In this document: in pieces, positions 62,532 to 64,000 of the stretch
Position numbering within the stretch: the first letter of the stretch is position 1
How the letters are laid out: the number at the start of each line of letters is the position of its first letter
From: Verticiella sediminum
Lineage (GTDB): Bacteria; Pseudomonadota; Gammaproteobacteria; Burkholderiales; Burkholderiaceae_B
Direction: 5' to 3'
NCBI RefSeq assembly: GCF_007558815.1
Contig: NZ_VLTJ01000026.1
Span: 62,001-126,000, forward strand
DNA length: 64,000 nt
Program-made: the position numbers and the translations under genes
Notes under the pieces: generated by a model
Seen by the model: the letters and a program-made list of their open reading frames with translations, nothing else
Told to the model about the DNA's origin: nothing
The model's database searches: none

Positions 62532-63856
62532 GCGCCACCTCCCGCTTGCACGGCCTCGGCGATGCGCGCCAGGGCCAGGTCCCATCGCCGCCGGAAGCCG
62601 CGCCACGCGTAGGTGAACAACGCTGCGCCCACCAGCGTCCAGGCCATACCCAGCGCCCAGGAGCCGCCACTGCGCGCATCGAAGGGCACGCCGAGCAGCG
62701 AGAACTGCGCGCTCGCCACCTGGCTCCAGCTTACGGCGTAGGTCATCTCGATCAGGGCGACGATGCCGCAGAGCAGGATGAAGCCCGTCGCGAGCACCGC
62801 CAACAGCGGCGCCGCGACCAGCCTCGCCTGCCCCGCGCGCCGCACCGCGAGCAGGCCGGCGCCGATGCCCGCCAGACCGCCCGGCGCGAACATCACCAGC
62901 AGGACGAAGAACACCCCCAGGTAGAGCTGCCATGCGTAGGTCAGCTCGGCCAGCGCGATCGAGAAGAACACGAACAGCAGCGCGCCGACCACCGGGCCGA
63001 AGAAAAAGCCCGCGCCGCCGATGAAGGTGGCCAGCAGCATGCTGCCCGAGCGGATGGCGCCCACGTTCTCGGCATTGACGATCTCGAAGATCATCACCAT
63101 CAGCGCGCCGGCCACGCCCGCGAAGAACGCCGACAGCGTGAGCATCAGAAAGCGCACCCGCTGCGGGTTGTAGCCGACGAACTCGGCGCGCTCGGGATTG
63201 TCGCGCACCGCGTTGGCGATGCGCCCCAGGGGCGTGCGCGTGAGCGCGAACATGGCCAGCATGGCGATGAAGGTCCAGGCGGCCACCAGGTAATACACCT
63301 GGATCGCCGGGCCGTAGGTGATGCCGAACAGCGGCTCGCCCGCGACCCGGTCGGTGAAGATGCCGCCCTCGCCGCCGAAGAACCCCGTGAACATCATCGC
63401 CACGGTATGCACCAGCTCGCCGATGCCCAGCGAGATCATGGCGAAGGTGACGCCCGAACGCTTGGTGCTGACCCAGCCGAAGAGGATGCCGAACAGGGCG
63501 CCGAACACGCCGCCGATCAAGGGCAGCAAGGTGACGGGAAAGAGCAGCGTGCCCTCGCCGATGCGGTTCAGCGCGTGGATGGCGAAATAGGCGCCCAGGC
63601 CCGAATACACCGCGTGCCCGAAGGACAGCATGCCGGTCTGGCCGAGCAGCATGTTGTAGGACAGCGCGAGCACGATCATGACGCCCATCTGGGCCATCAG
63701 GCTCAACGACGAAGCCTTGGTGAAGATGTAGGGCAGCGCGAGGAACAGCACGGCGATCACGAGCCAGACGAGAGGGCTGGACGTATCCAGCCGCCGCCTG
63801 GGCGCGCCCGCGTGCTGCAGCGCCGCGCCCTTGGTCGAAACGGAGGCTGCGTTCAT
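62528..63856 (-). CDS. livM: Branched-chain-type ABC transporter permease LivM
   Basis: Membrane permease of 442 residues with about ten helices. Family segments are MLLGQTGMLSFGHAVYSGLG, ERAEFVGYNPQRVRFLMLTL and MLLATFIGGAGFFFGPVVGA. A C-terminal extension of about 100 residues with two more hydrophobic stretches (LLAVLATGFILLCGIVALIE and WALGMAWTLVGAALFTYAW) is longer than in standard LivM. The livH permease and the binding protein should lie to the right of the window. Confidence 0.93.
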   Translation of the reverse strand: MNAASVSTKGAALQHAGAPRRRLDTSSPLVWLVIAVLFLALPYIFTKASSLSLMAQMGVMIVLALSYNMLLGQTGMLSFGHAVYSGLGAYFAIHALNRIGEGTLLFPVTLLPLIGGVFGALFGILFGWVSTKRSGVTFAMISLGIGELVHTVAMMFTGFFGGEGGIFTDRVAGEPLFGITYGPAIQVYYLVAAWTFIAMLAMFALTRTPLGRIANAVRDNPERAEFVGYNPQRVRFLMLTLSAFFAGVAGALMVMIFEIVNAENVGAIRSGSMLLATFIGGAGFFFGPVVGALLFVFFSIALAELTYAWQLYLGVFFVLLVMFAPGGLAGIGAGLLAVRRAGQARLVAAPLLAVLATGFILLCGIVALIEMTYAVSWSQVASAQFSLLGVPFDARSGGSWALGMAWTLVGAALFTYAWRGFRRRWDLALARIAEAVQAGGGA

Positions 63857-64000
63857 CGAGCCCTCCCGGCGCTCGCCGCGCGCAGGAGCGGCATGGGCCG
63901 CAAGTCGATATGCTTCATGTCAGTTCTTCCATGGCGTTGGCGCCATCCGCGATGCATGAAAGTACGCCGCGCCACCCAGGGCACAGCGGATCCGGCTTCG
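63857..64000. other. Upstream flank of livM, no gene recognised
   Basis: On the minus strand a 21-codon frame (63918-63853) starts with ATGAAGCAT and ends in a TGA that overlaps the livM ATG (ATGA). It has no known homologue and could be a coupling leader. No LivH C-terminus is recognised in any frame up to the window edge. Confidence 0.3.

Overview
The window looks like chromosomal DNA of a GC-rich betaproteobacterium of the Burkholderiales, most likely Alcaligenaceae (Bordetella/Achromobacter-like). The grounds are three tripartite-tricarboxylate 'Bug' style binding proteins, FecI/FecR-controlled TonB receptors, a gltX gene followed by tRNA-Ala and tRNA-Glu, and GC-biased codon use throughout. 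No species name can be read from the sequence alone.

Left part (1-30 kb), metal and iron traffic. An RND efflux operon (MdtA-MdtB-MdtC type, the last gene cut by the window edge) is divergent from a FecI-FecR-TonB receptor module, with two Fur-box-like sites in the shared 211-bp spacer. After a flavin monooxygenase, a universal stress protein, a TetR regulator, tRNA-Asp, an orphan TAXI receptor, a LysR regulator with glutaryl-CoA dehydrogenase and two small conserved genes comes a ZnuD-like zinc receptor with a long His/Asp loop. A cytochrome b561 gene and a second FecI-FecR-TonB receptor module follow. This second module continues into a SAM methyltransferase with a regulatory domain, a YncE-like beta-propeller and a Tat-exported siderophore-binding protein. 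Both FecI/FecR-linked receptor genes carry the same short element (15/17 identical) upstream, a candidate promoter for their own ECF sigma factors.

Middle part (30.7-44 kb), an IclR-controlled catabolic cluster. One arm (minus strand) encodes an FAD dehydrogenase, a Bug receptor and an SDR; a second unit encodes IclR and another FAD dehydrogenase; the other arm (plus strand) encodes a second Bug receptor, a quinone oxidoreductase, an FAH-family hydrolase, hydantoinase/carboxylase A and B subunits and a small cysteine-containing protein. Four copies of a 16-bp palindrome of the form GGTAACC-NN-GGTTACC sit at the two control regions and tie the cluster together. The substrate is unknown.

Accessory scar (44.1-47.2 kb). 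A tRNA 3'-end-like fragment, a deleted Ku gene fused to a DUF3606 remnant, an intact Phd/VapC-type toxin-antitoxin pair and a frameshifted HepT-like relic lie between the catabolic cluster and the gltX-tRNA-Ala-tRNA-Glu unit.

Right part (47.5-64 kb). gltX, a MaoC-like hydratase, an OmpA-family lipoprotein and a Pat-type protein acetyltransferase with a shortened ATP-grasp region are followed by a long minus-strand unit: livM, livG, livF, a bifunctional enoyl-CoA hydratase/3-hydroxyacyl-CoA dehydrogenase, thiolase, acyl-CoA dehydrogenase, two SDRs and a MaoC-like protein. This reads as uptake plus beta-oxidation of an acyl or carboxylic acid substrate.
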